Source of the DNA: Labia minor | Lineage: Eukaryota > Arthropoda > Insecta > Dermaptera > Spongiphoridae | Direction: 5' to 3' | DNA length: 64,000 bases | Assembly (NCBI GenBank): GCA_963082975.1 | Contig: OY720346.1 | Span: forward strand, 52,093,759-52,157,758 | In this document: positions 1 to 11,264 of the stretch, one piece after another | Numbering within the stretch: position 1 is the stretch's first letter | Layout: the number at the start of each line of letters is the position of its first letter | Position numbers and translations under genes: made by a program | Notes under the pieces: model-generated | Seen by the model: only the letters and a program-made list of their open reading frames with translations | What the model was told of the DNA's origin: nothing | Database searches by the model: none

Positions 1-3000
1 AAATAAAATATGCATGGAGCGCATTGTACTTACATAGTTATGTATAAATTTATATGAATCTTTCAAATCAAATACAAGAATTTAGGAAATTTAAAATTAA
101 AACTAAACAAATAAATTTATTAGTAACATTGCATTTCAAAATGTCCTGTGAAAATTATATTAATAAAAAAAGAATATACTTATATATTAAAAATATTAAA
201 ATAGAAAATTTTTAAATTATTATAAATTTATAAAAAGTTAGTTTAAGAATATTTTTTTTTAATTACTTTACTTAATTAAAATTTACTTATCTTATGCATT
301 TTGCCAAATATAATAAGTTTCAAATATCAATTTTTAAATATAAATAATAATAATCATATTATTATTCATCTAATTATTATATCATTTTAATTTATAAGAA
401 GGAGAAATGCGTTTTTTTATATTTTTGCAATTTTAGGTGCATCAATTAAAATTTCAGTTCTATGCAAGCCTTGTGTAGTAGAAATGGAAAATTATAATAT
501 GGAAAGGGCCTGCATGATCTCTATATATTAGTTACCACTAAACTAAGCAAAAATAAATTAAATAGTGTTTAAATTTACATTATAAAAAGTTTATATTTAA
601 ATATTAAATAAAATTAACTTACTTTTCGTTATACATTATTCGTAGTATTACTCTAAATAAAAAACATTATTAGTTAAGTGCTACGAGTATTGTTTTTTCA
701 AAATTTTATATTATAAATTATTATATTATTATATTTAGAGAAATTTTATTATTATATTATTTATAAAAATTAAATGTAGTTTAATAATTTCTTCTTTAAT
801 TAGTTCCCCCTCAAAGTCCAGCTGATTTATTTATTTTTGTATAAATTAAATAGTAAAATAATTAAAATTGGTATTTAAATAAGAAATCCTTTATAAGAAC
901 ATGGAATCGTTTTATTTTCTTTTAATGTTTTTTATTAATTTATTATTTAATTTTTTACTACTTTTAATTTTACTACTTTTTATTAATTTTATTTAAAAAT
1001 AAAAAAAAAATATTAGAATCGATCAAATAGAATATTATTTCATAATACATATTTATTCCTATATAATAATAATAAATTAATAATTATTTTTATATGTGTA
1101 TAATAAATAAATAATATCAAAAATGTTGTGATCAAGAAACAAAAGTGGCTAAAGAGTTTTAAAACATCTTTATTCATAAAGAATGTTTCTTAAAAATATT
1201 AAAAAGAAATAAATTAATTAAATAAACAATTCAATATTTTAAAAGACTTCAATTGATAAATTTCTTATTTAGTATATTAATGAATGTTTTGAAAATGTAT
1301 ATGATTAATAACTTACATTATATTCACAAAAATCTTGACAAGGATAAGCAATTATAAAATGTAGATTTTTTATAATAAAAAATAGAAGAGAGAGGTAATA
1401 CACTTCTCGTCCTTCCATTGCTGATGATAAGGAGACAACGAATGAAATTTTCATTTGAGGAGTAAAAGACAGACGGTAGCAGACGAGGGAGGGGGAATGA
1501 AGAGATTCAGATAGCAATGTTGAGATTTTGAAAATATAAATAAATTAAATTGATTAGACAACGATTGATTAGTTAAATACAATGGAGAGGGTTAATTAAG
1601 AAATAAAAAAATATAAAGTATAGCAATGAATAAATAAATAATAAATAGGAATAAAAGAAAATTATTGTTATTTGCTTTTTGTAATATTATTTAAGTAATA
1701 AAGTAATATATATATAAACAATTTAAATATTAATTAATAATTATATTCTTTGTAAATGTATTATACAAAAATATGTTAGGGATTGTATAATTATAAATTG
1801 TACAATCTATATTGTTTACTTGTATAACATTTTTGTCGTTTTTTCAAACATAAAATTAAATATTTTGAGATAGAAATTTGAATTCCTCTCTTCTCAAAGA
1901 ATAAAGATTTTTGTCAAATTTTAATAAAAAAAAAACGTTAAAATTTAGCTTTTTTTATTAATTTCAAAATATATCAAAACATTTAATCATTTATTCTATT
2001 TATAAAATAAAAAAATTACATATTTGTAGGTTTTATAAATTTTGAACCTCACTATATATATACAATATATAATTCATGTAAACACAAACTTTTTAAATAG
2101 AAACAAATTATTTTTCAAGATATATATATATATATATATATTAATAAACAATCTATATAAATAAAAAATCTCTGAAATGATAAATTAAGGAGGATGAAAT
2201 TAATTTTAAAAAAATAAAATATAATTTAATAATATTTTCAATTATTAATTTATTTTCTATTTCCAAAAAAATATTCTATTCAAAGCACATATTCTCATTA
2301 AAATTACATTGTTTGTGTGATCTATAAAATAATTAAATTAATTCTCTATTTGGGCGGAATAATCAGAAAATATCATTAAATAAATAAATTAAGAATATTT
2401 ATTTTTGTAAATAATTGATAAGCGCAAAAAGCTAACTAATAATGGATTGAAGGAATTTCTGAGAGATGCTGAGTATTATTTTTTCTCATATTCCAAAACA
2501 AGATCTGTAGGACTTCCCTTCCTCTCTCCAAGTTAGATAATAGATGCTAAGTAAGACATTTTCAATGAAATAAATATCTAATCATTTATCAATTTGGGTT
2601 GGAATCTAGAAGAAAATACAACAATTCAATAAACATAAATAAATTTCTTTGGAAAAAAACTTTTGTTTATTGAATAATTTTATTAACATTGAAAGAATTT
2701 ATCTGAATGAAAAATATTTTTTTTATTTTAATTTTTCAAAATATTTCTTTAGTTTTTATAATAACTATATTCATTTAAAGTTTTGAACATTTAAATAATT
2801 AAAATATTTATTTTTATACAAATTCTAAGATATTATTTTCTCTTTACATTGACAATAAAACAAATAATAATATTCCAACGATCCTATAATTTATTATTAT
2901 TTGATTAACTTTAATAGTATAAATGAAATTTTTAAAAAATTTAATGAAATAATTTGTATAAAAATATATTTTATTAGCGCTTTCATATTTATTTTTATAT

Positions 3001-3224
3001 TGTCGCCTCACCAAAGACTTGGCCTACCCATAGATTGGTAGTTTTTAAAGTATTTTTTTAAGGTATTCTATTTCTTCTTATGACATTATTTTTAAAGTCA
3101 ATGAAATGGTATGAACAGTATAATCTGCGCAAGAGTCACTCAACATTTGCTCTTCAGTCTTTTGTCAACGACGAAGGACACCTTAACTGTCTTTTAAAAA
3201 GATTTTATAACTTGTATCTATTTC
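1..3224. other. AT-rich intergenic sequence, no gene seen
   Basis: Very AT-rich sequence with homopolymer runs and a short (AT)n tract at about 2120-2141. The short open frames here (for example 1305-1517 on the minus strand) have low-complexity translations, no recognisable domain and no convincing splice partners. Slightly GC-richer islands lie at about 1390-1510 and 2440-2540, but neither gives a readable protein. The stretch 3000-3220 just before the LINE fragment is also unassigned. Confidence 0.6.
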
Positions 3225-4270
3225 TGTCTCTGTGGCTCTACGGAACTCGAGAGTTCTTGTCAGCAGCAACCACATTTCTCCAAGTGTCCCTATCCTGAGT
3301 CACAACCATCCAATCCCTACCTTCTCTCAACTCTCTCACGTCCCCTCCTACATTATCCATCCACCGCGTCCGGTCTTCCCCACAAAAATATTCCCTTCGC
3401 CATACTTTCCTCTCCCATTCTAGCCACGTGCCCTGCCCATCGCAGTCTTCTAGATTTTATAATCCTAACTATTTCTGAAGATGCAGAGAGGTCATGCAAT
3501 TCCTCGTTATGTAGTCTACGCCATTCCCCGGTGACTTCATCTTTCTTTGGCCCATAAATGCTGCGAAGAATCCTATTCTCAAATACTCTAAATCTACTCT
3601 TCTCTCCCAAGACCATGCCTCACACCTAGGGACACGATATCGAAAGCTAAGTATCGATTCTTAGTATCGGTAGGTATCGAAAGGCTAAGTATCGATTCTT
3701 CGATATTATTGGACTCAAAAGTATCGATACTCTAATGTATCGGTAACGGAAAAAAAGCTTAGTCCAGCAAACGTTTGTCCTTTTTTTAGACCCAAATTTA
3801 AAAAATTTTGAAAAAAAGTACACTTCTAGGTGCGCTGAGAATACTTTTTTCGTTACCACAGGTATGGGTATCGATACTGTACTAGTATAGGAAGTTAAAG
3901 TATCGAGTACAAGAATCGATGGTATCAGAAGCAAAGTATCGATACTCGGATAGTATCGAATTATTGTTAGTGTCCTTGCTCACACCCATATAATACCACC
4001 GACAATATAATTGGTTTATATATTTTAATTTGTATCCCCTTTCATAATAATTTTGACGCGATAAGCCCTTGTATTGCATGTTAAAAGGCGTTACTCGATT
4101 GCAACATCGATTTAAATTCTTCTCGAATATTATTATCCTTCGTGATTACAGAACGTAAGTATTTAAATGTTTCTATATTTTCAAATTCTAGGTTTTGTAT
4201 GTTAAGACTTTGTGTGTTAATATTACTTGTATTCATTTTATGATTTTGAGCTTCTCTAAAGATTCCGCTA
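3225..4270 (-). mobile_element. LINE (non-LTR retrotransposon) 3' fragment, interrupted
   Basis: On the minus strand this translates as the C-terminal end of a LINE reverse transcriptase. Recognisable segments are [20 protein letters not shown], then an EWRRLHNEELHDL stretch, then RRLRWAGHVARMGEES (about 3420-3616), typical of RT-endonuclease elements common in arthropods. The element's 3' end is the block at 3230-3300, which is repeated elsewhere in the window. The fragment is 5'-truncated and frameshifted, and is split by a hAT-like insertion at 3627-3978. LINE sequence resumes at 3987 and can be followed to about 4250 by comparison with the copy at 6262-7050. It is not a functional gene. 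Confidence 0.85.
3627..3978. mobile_element. hAT-type MITE rich in TATCGAT motifs
   Basis: A 352-bp non-coding insertion inside the LINE fragment. It is flanked by a perfect 8-bp direct repeat CTCACACC (3619-3626 and 3979-3986), the target-duplication length of hAT elements. Its ends are imperfect terminal inverted repeats: TAGGGACAC on the left and CAAGGACAC on the right read outward-in, both fitting the hAT YARNG terminus. The uninterrupted LINE copy at 6640-6680 reads through the same point without the insert. The interior is packed with ATCGAT/TATCGATAC palindromes. The open frames over it are chance. Confidence 0.85.
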
Positions 4271-4911
4271 CTGTAACCCCTACTCTTGCTGGGCTCCTGG
4301 CACCTTGTAGGTATAGGTAGAGATGAAATGATACGAGTAAATACAAGTACTTATCGATACTTTTCTATCGATATAAAGTATTTTTGGAACCAATAATTTG
4401 GGTTCGAGTACCAAGTAGGTATTGGTCGAAAATACTTGTATCGATACTCAGTACACGTCCGCGATAATTAGTTTGAAGGAAGAATATTTATATTTTATTT
4501 CAACTAAATTGTACTAGAAAGAAGAACTTTATGATTCTGTGATTCTATCAAATAATACGAATAAGTATCTGTGGAAGGAAACAAATGCTAGTGTATCCGT
4601 ATTTTCTAAAAAAAAGGTAAAATTTTTTTCTGATTTGGCTGATATATGACAATGAGACCAATGCGTTTTTTTTACAAATGTCCTGGTTTGGTGTTTTCGA
4701 AATATGGTCACCAAATATAGACATAATCCGTCAACTGGTGTTGACTTGATGGTGTGTAATAACATAGAATATTTGATAACTATTTTTTATTTTTTAAAAA
4801 TTTTTTTTGCAGATAAATTAAATAAAAAACTGGTAAAAATATACTCTTCGAATTGATACCAATATTTTCACAATTAGAAATTCCAGATATAGTCAGAAAT
4901 GATAAAGGGCC
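4271..4911. other. Non-coding AT-rich sequence with more TATCGAT motifs
   Basis: No gene is visible. Between about 4340 and 4460 there is another group of TATCGATAC-like words resembling the hAT MITE at 3627-3978, but no clear terminal repeats or target duplication could be found. It may be a decayed relative. Confidence 0.45.
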
Positions 4912-5513
4912 AATTTTGACTGTCTCGCCAGAGATAGTATTGCGATCATTAAAATTTTCGATGTCGAGATTTTGATGTTTTTATACGTTTTGAAGGTCCC
5001 TGAGTCATTTTCATTAAGGTTGAGAAAAATGTCTGTGTGTATGTGTGTATCTAGACAAGATTATGCAAAAACGGTTTGAGCTAGAATCAAGAAATTTGGT
5101 ATATGGGCTTTATTCGAAATTTGTAGTTTTCTATCAACTTTTGAGAAATATAGCTCAACCGGAAGAGGGTCATTACCTACCATGTTTTGATTTTTTTCCT
5201 CTAAAGTGACCGTAAAAATAAAGATATATGTTTGATAGTTTTTTACATTATTAAAAATTGTATAAAACTTATGCATATATATAGAATTTCAGCTTGATTG
5301 AATCGCTGAAAGTACCAGAATTAATTTTTTAATACTACAAATCACGCGTCAACACGTGACGTGGTGCCATCAACAAAGAGCCAAACACGTGTTGGTTTAA
5401 TAAATGCTATTTATTAATTTTAATTTATAATTTAATTAATTAAATTTAATTTAAATATAATATGTTATCTAATCCAATTCAAATTGCGAGATAGTCGAGT
5501 GGAGACACTCCAG
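4912..5513 (+). repeat. Dispersed repeat family, copy 1 (unclassified)
   Basis: Roughly 600 bp, clearly similar in the same orientation to 21901-22444. Shared blocks include the ACTRTCTCRC start, a TGAGTCATTTTC segment, CAACCGGAAGAGGGTCATTA, the palindrome-containing GCCAAACACGTGTTGGTTTA, and an end at AGACACTCCAG. The start and the near-terminal GCGAGATAGT are inverted relative to each other, which hints at a DNA transposon. No coding capacity is seen, and short indels separate the copies. Confidence 0.75.
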
Positions 5514-6023
5514 CTTATTTTATATGATTTTAAAAACTTTTGTGAATAATGGAATATTTCACATAGTATAATAATATAATAGCATAATATTTCACCGTAG
5601 TTCAAAATATCCCAGAAGTATTGTAAAGACAGAAATAGCAGTTAACTTGTTAAAAATATATTTAAAAAAATATATTTAAAGATTTATCGAGTAATGGAAA
5701 TGGATCAACAATTAATTAAAATAGTCATGAAGAATTACTAATGGAAAGAAAATTCAATGAATCTTTGGACCTTTTTAGAAAATTTTAAAAATAAAAAAAA
5801 AATATTGCTATTATTTAAACAAATTAGGTGAGGAAACGGTTACAAGAAATTGGTTGGGTAAAGAAAAGAGAATAAGAATGAAGATTAATGATAATCAAAA
5901 TCAATGAAAGAAGGGAAGATGTAATTAATTTGATGATGTGATTATTATTATTGACAAAATAAATAATATATAATGACTAAATTATTATACTAATAAACAA
6001 TTCCTTATTATTATATTTATATA
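5514..6023. other. AT-rich spacer
   Basis: AT-rich non-coding sequence between the dispersed repeat and the Helitron. No open frame or repeat is recognised. Confidence 0.5.
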
Positions 6024-6254
6024 CTAGCTGCTCAGAGCGCCTTCGGCGCTCTTCACACCTAGACGGGGGCTCCGCCCCCTGTACCCCCGAGTTGTACATA
6101 GTATTTGGTGGTTGAAAGTATTAAAAGGTTTTCATCCATTTTGTTTCAATCAGTATATTACATAAAACATTCATTTCTTTTTGTGTTCTTATTTAAAAAA
6201 TATATTTTAATTTAATCACTATATTAATTATATATATTATTATTGTATATGTTA

Positions 6255-7050
6255 TATCTATCTACCTATGTGGCTCAAAGATACTCTAAAGTTCTTAGCC
6301 GCAACAACCACATTTCTCCAAGTGTCCCTATCCTGAGCCCTTATTCCATCTCTCTTACGTCCCTTCCTACGCGTCATTGGTTTTCCAAGCGGACGTTTTC
6401 CAATCGGTCTTCCCACCAATATCTTTTTCCTCTCCCATTCTTGCCACGTGCCCTACCTATCGCAACTTTTTCCCTTTTATAACCCTAACTATTTCTGAAG
6501 ATGCAGAGAGGCCATGCAATTTCTTGTTATACAGTCTCCCTCATACCCGGTGACCTCATCTTTCTTTGGCCAATAAATGCAGGGAAGAATCCTATTCTCA
6601 AATACTCTGAATCTACTCTCATCTCCAAGGGTCATAGACCATGCCTCCCACCCATATAATGCAACAGGCAAAATAATCTTTTTATATATTCCCTTTGATA
6701 ATAATTTTGAAGAGATAAGCCTCTTTATTGCAGATAACAGGCGTTTCCCGATTGCAACCCCGATTTAAATTCTTCTCAAATATTATTATCCTTCGTGATT
6801 ACATTCAATTTTTCTACATATTCAAATTCTACATTTTGTATCTTAAGATTTTGTATGTTAATACTCTTCCTCTTTGTTACTAAATATTTTTTCTTATCAC
6901 TATTAATTTCAAACCTCCATTAAATTTTCCTCGCTATCTGTAATTGCAATTGCCGAATCTCCTATTATATTTAAGTCGTCTGAGTAACCTAATATTTTAC
7001 AATTGATTTCCGCATCTTATTCTTTCTTTACTACCTTCAAGAGAAATTTG
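6255..7050 (-). mobile_element. LINE 3' fragment captured in Helitron A
   Basis: Minus-strand translation shows LINE RT C-terminal words ([18 protein letters not shown] at about 6500-6620) and the shared 3'-end block at 6262-6335. The same LINE segment, with the same junction to Helitron sequence, is present in Helitron copy B. It is degenerate and non-functional. Confidence 0.85.
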
Positions 7051-9149
7051 AAGATTGAAAATTTGAAAAAGTTTATCCGGATCTATTGAGTTATGCGTAT
7101 GTTTTACTAAAGTCTACAAATAATTAGTGAACAGAAATATTGAATTCGCGGTTTTGTTCCTAATATCTGTCATAATGAAAATATCTTAATTAATGTTGGT
7201 CGATTTGGCCTGAACCCGCAATGATATCTCCTAATATTTCCTCCGCCTATAGTTTATAAGTATTGTATATGTTATAATAGAGTATAATATTTCTTGATCA
7301 TTACATTTTGGTATTTTATTTTCATTGCTAGATTATTATTGAATATTTTTAATTATAATGAAACTTGAGAAAATGCAAAAATAGAGACTTGAGACAATTT
7401 ATAAAAATTAACGGTATAAAACTATAGATAAATGACCAATATATACATTCATTAATAGTATTAATATAAATTAATTGATTTATTTGTTTTTTTTATTATT
7501 AAGTTCATTTATTAATTTTTTTAGATCATAGTTATTTTCCTTAAAAGAAACTTAAATTCTGTGGTGCTAGGGGATTTGAAAATTATTCGTCGCAATATGA
7601 AGATTTCGCTTACAGTTTCTGTCATGTCCGACCTCCATCCAACAGTTATTTTCTGTTAAGTTTTTTGCTTCTCTTAATCATGTGATCTATATATTTAATT
7701 TTTTTTGATTCATTATAATAAAATTTAAACAAATAAAAAATTTCACTTTGTTAATTTATATAAATTTCAATATAAACTGATTGTGAGTGATACGCTTAGC
7801 CAATACTCTGAATATTTTGTGTACAAAAATATTGAATGTTCTTAGCGAGATTTGATATAATGTTGTACGATTTGTCCTAAATCTGAATTAGAAGAAAATT
7901 ATAAATTGCCTCCTCTTCCAGCCCAATTCATTTACCCACCCATGTTGCATATGGCATCTAAATTTCTTAAAACTCCGTTTTTTTAATTTAAATTAGAAGG
8001 AGAGAAAGAGTTTTAAATTATATTCGAATAGTCTATATATTCTATATATCAGTATTTTTTTTCTGAATTTAATAGCAAGTTGATTTTAAAAATTTTCCAT
8101 TCTTAATGCATATGATTGATTACATGTGTTAAAATTTAAAAAAATTCAAATATTCTAATTTTTATATTTATATATACAATTTAATATTATTTTTTATTAA
8201 TATCATATCAAAAAAAGAGAATTTATTAAAAATTAAAAATAAAAAAAGAAGCCTATTAATAAAAAATTGAATGGTGATTTAAATATTTTATTAAATTAAT
8301 TAAAATGAGACCTTTTAGAATAAATTATTTAATTGAAATGATATTTAAATATAAGAATTTAAAAAAATATTATATTCTTTGTTTGGCAATTGTTATTTAA
8401 TTATGTGCAACATGATTCGACTTGCACGGAGCATCGTTATTTTTTATTAATATCACATAATAAAAATGAATCTTTTAAACATAATAAATAAAAAAGACAT
8501 TTTAATAAATTTAAAAAATATACCCAATTTAAAAATGTCAAAAATTTAAAACAACTTTATATCATCATATTTTAATTTTTATATAATCTATATATATATA
8601 TAGTTAATTAATAATAGAGTAATTAAATTAAAATAAAAAACAAAGATAATATAATTCAGTCATTTTAATTCAGGTTAAATAATATTTTTTTTTATTATTC
8701 AATGATAAAATTTATATATTATTATATATATATTATAGAAAAGAAGAAATATTCAATTAAATAAAAAATAATTTAAGATAAAAATATGATCTAATAAATA
8801 TTTTAATTAAATTGAGAACTTTTAGAATAAATTATTTAATTGAATTGATATTTGTATATTAGAATTTAAAATAAAAAGGGAAATATTATAATAATTCTTC
8901 GATTGGGAATCTCTATGATAATTCATTGTTTGAAATGATTCCGCTAGGCCGACAGTGAGCCGCGAGCTGCTCTTGAATGAACAACACGGAGAATTATATA
9001 AACTTTAAAAAATTAATTTCTGCGGTTATTGATAAGATATTAATAAAATTTATAGCCTATGTTACTCTAGAGGTATATAAGAATATTGTGATGTAATTTC
9101 AAAGAAATCGGTTCAGCCAATTCTGAGTCTATAAAATAGTAATTTTCCG

Positions 9150-9240
<91 letters not shown>

Positions 9241-9241
9241 G
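9150..9241. repeat. (GACA)n microsatellite inside Helitron A
   Basis: About 23 uninterrupted copies of GACA. It follows a segment with ATCGGTTCAGCC, a wording common at the tails of arthropod transposons. Confidence 0.97.
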
Positions 9242-9354
9242 TGAAAAATTCTAAAGTCACTTTTGGATTCTAGAGGTCATGAAACGCGAAGATATGCAAA
9301 AATTTTTAAATTCTGAGCAATGTGCAGACAAAAACCTTTTTTTATATATATAGA

Positions 9355-10930
9355 TTTATTACTACATCAAAAATGTAAGATGGTAAGATTTGTAAAAAAA
9401 CTAATAAATATATTGCTTTTTACTTAGGTGAATAAAATTATTGAAAAATAACGGAAATAACAGAATGGAGATTTTTTTGGGTAATTGTTCAGATTAGTTG
9501 TCATGTCATGGATTTAAATAAAACTTTACCAGTGGGTCCCTTTGTTTAATTCCAATGAAACTCCTTATGCAACATTTCTCGTCTCTTCTAGTAAAAATCT
9601 TATAAAAATCTTAAAAAAAAGAATATAGACTTTTTTTAAAATATTTAATAAAATATCAATTTAGTACAAAATAAACATGGAATATATATTCTCCAATGAA
9701 AATATTACAAAGTTAATAAAAATTATTTATTTCTGTGATAAATGTTTTTTATATATTCTAGTATATATTTATATATAAACAGAAATAAAAATTTGAAAAA
9801 TTTTTAAGATTTTCTAATTCAATTAAATTTCAAAGAAATATTTCATTTTTTTTTATTAATATTAACAAAAAAGAATATTTATATTATCATTATTGTTAAA
9901 ATATTTCTATAAATTAAAATATATATTTTTATCACAAGTGCTTCACTTAAAAAATATCAAAATTTTTTTCTTTAAATGAAAATGAGAAAGACAAAAACAG
10001 ATTAAAAAAAATTAATATTTTTGTTTCTAAATAAATAATCTTAAGAGTTTTTATTTTTTTAGTATTGTTTTACATAAGGAATGTTAAAATTATTATAAAA
10101 AAAAAAAAAAATTTGGAGTAAGATATAAAAAAATATTATTAACCAAAAAATAATACATTTAAGACAAATTTACACTAAATAATTAAAAATTTAATAATTG
10201 TTGTTGAAAATATATCATATCTAAATTTAGTTAGGTAAGAAACAAAGACAATTATATATTATAAATTTATAATATTCATTTATTCATTTTAAAATAAAAC
10301 TGGCTATTTATTTTTTAAATAATAAATTATTTAAATTTCCTAATCCTCTTTTATAAAATTATCATTATTATTAAGAATTATTTGAAAATTATTTTATTTA
10401 TTTATATTTTTTTCCTAGAGGAATCTAGAGAGTTAACTATTATCATTAATGTTCTTTAGCAACAGTATTATTATTTATGGGAAAATAACCCTAACGTTAC
10501 GTTACTCTTTAAAATCATAAAATATCTTAAATATATTTTTTAAGCACATTAATTTTAGTCAGAATTTAAAAGAAAAAAAATCCACAAAAGAAATAATTAT
10601 TTAAAGACTAAAATGATCACTTAATATCAAGGAACAAAAATAATTATATATATTTATATATATAACTTATATATATAAATAAATTTAAAAACTATAATAA
10701 CCATAAATTAATTGTCAGTAATTATTTTTAAATAAATTAATAAATATTATTAAATACATTCTTTAAAAAAAAAATTAAAGTGTAAAAAGAGATAATTTCA
10801 ATTAATTTAAATTAATTAACATTAAAAATTAGTATATAAAAATTATATTTAAAAATAGTATTTAGTCTATTTATCAAAAAACTACTGATAAATAAAATGT
10901 AAATAGAGATATATTATGTTCAATTAACTC

Positions 10931-10961
<31 letters not shown>

Positions 10962-11264
10962 TTGGATACTCTTTGGAGTTGTGTTATAAAGACTAGCAAA
11001 CACAGCACATGAGCAATAAAACAGCCAGAATTAACTAAATAGTAAAGACATATGATATATTTTCATTTTTTTTATCCAGGTAAATAAATATTTTCGATAT
11101 ATAAAAAAAATCAATCATCTCTAACTGAAGAAATTAAAAAGTAATAGGATAAAAAATATCAATAAGATTTTTGTGTTTTTGTTTTTGTTTTTTTGTTTTT
11201 TTTTTTATAAATCAAGTTTTATTACTTGGAGAATTGAATCAATAGAAAATTGCTTGTTAATATA
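9355..11264. other. AT-rich intergenic sequence
   Basis: Non-coding AT-rich sequence downstream of the zinc-finger gene, with poly-A/T runs (a 15-A run near 10097) and (AT)n tracts near 10620-10680 and 10930-10960. No readable protein or known repeat was found. Confidence 0.55.

Larger units (their letters stand above)
6024..9354 (-). mobile_element. Non-autonomous Helitron, copy A
   Basis: Read on the minus strand, the element begins TCTATATATATAAA at 9354 and ends in CTAG at 6024-6027. It is flanked by A (before TC) and T (after CTAG), the Helitron AT insertion site. Just inside the 3' end is a perfect 8-bp-stem hairpin at 6034-6052 (AGAGCGCC TTC GGCGCTCT on the plus strand). A second GC-rich hairpin, GGGGGC TCC GCCCCC, lies at 6065-6079. 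A shorter copy of the same family lies at 49260-51136. About 1.2 kb of the interior (roughly 7540-8700) is absent from that copy, and part of it is internally duplicated (8280-8400 resembles 8795-8890). No Rep/helicase protein is encoded, so it is non-autonomous. It carries a captured LINE fragment. Confidence 0.92.

Noticed and set aside
1305-1517. 70-codon minus-strand frame
   Set aside because: The composition is low-complexity and hydrophobic, there is no domain or splice partner, and it lies in a gene-free AT-rich region.
3647-4079. Overlapping minus-strand frames of 65-95 codons
   Set aside because: They span the hAT MITE and its LINE junction, their translations have no family resemblance, and the region is explained by the insertion.
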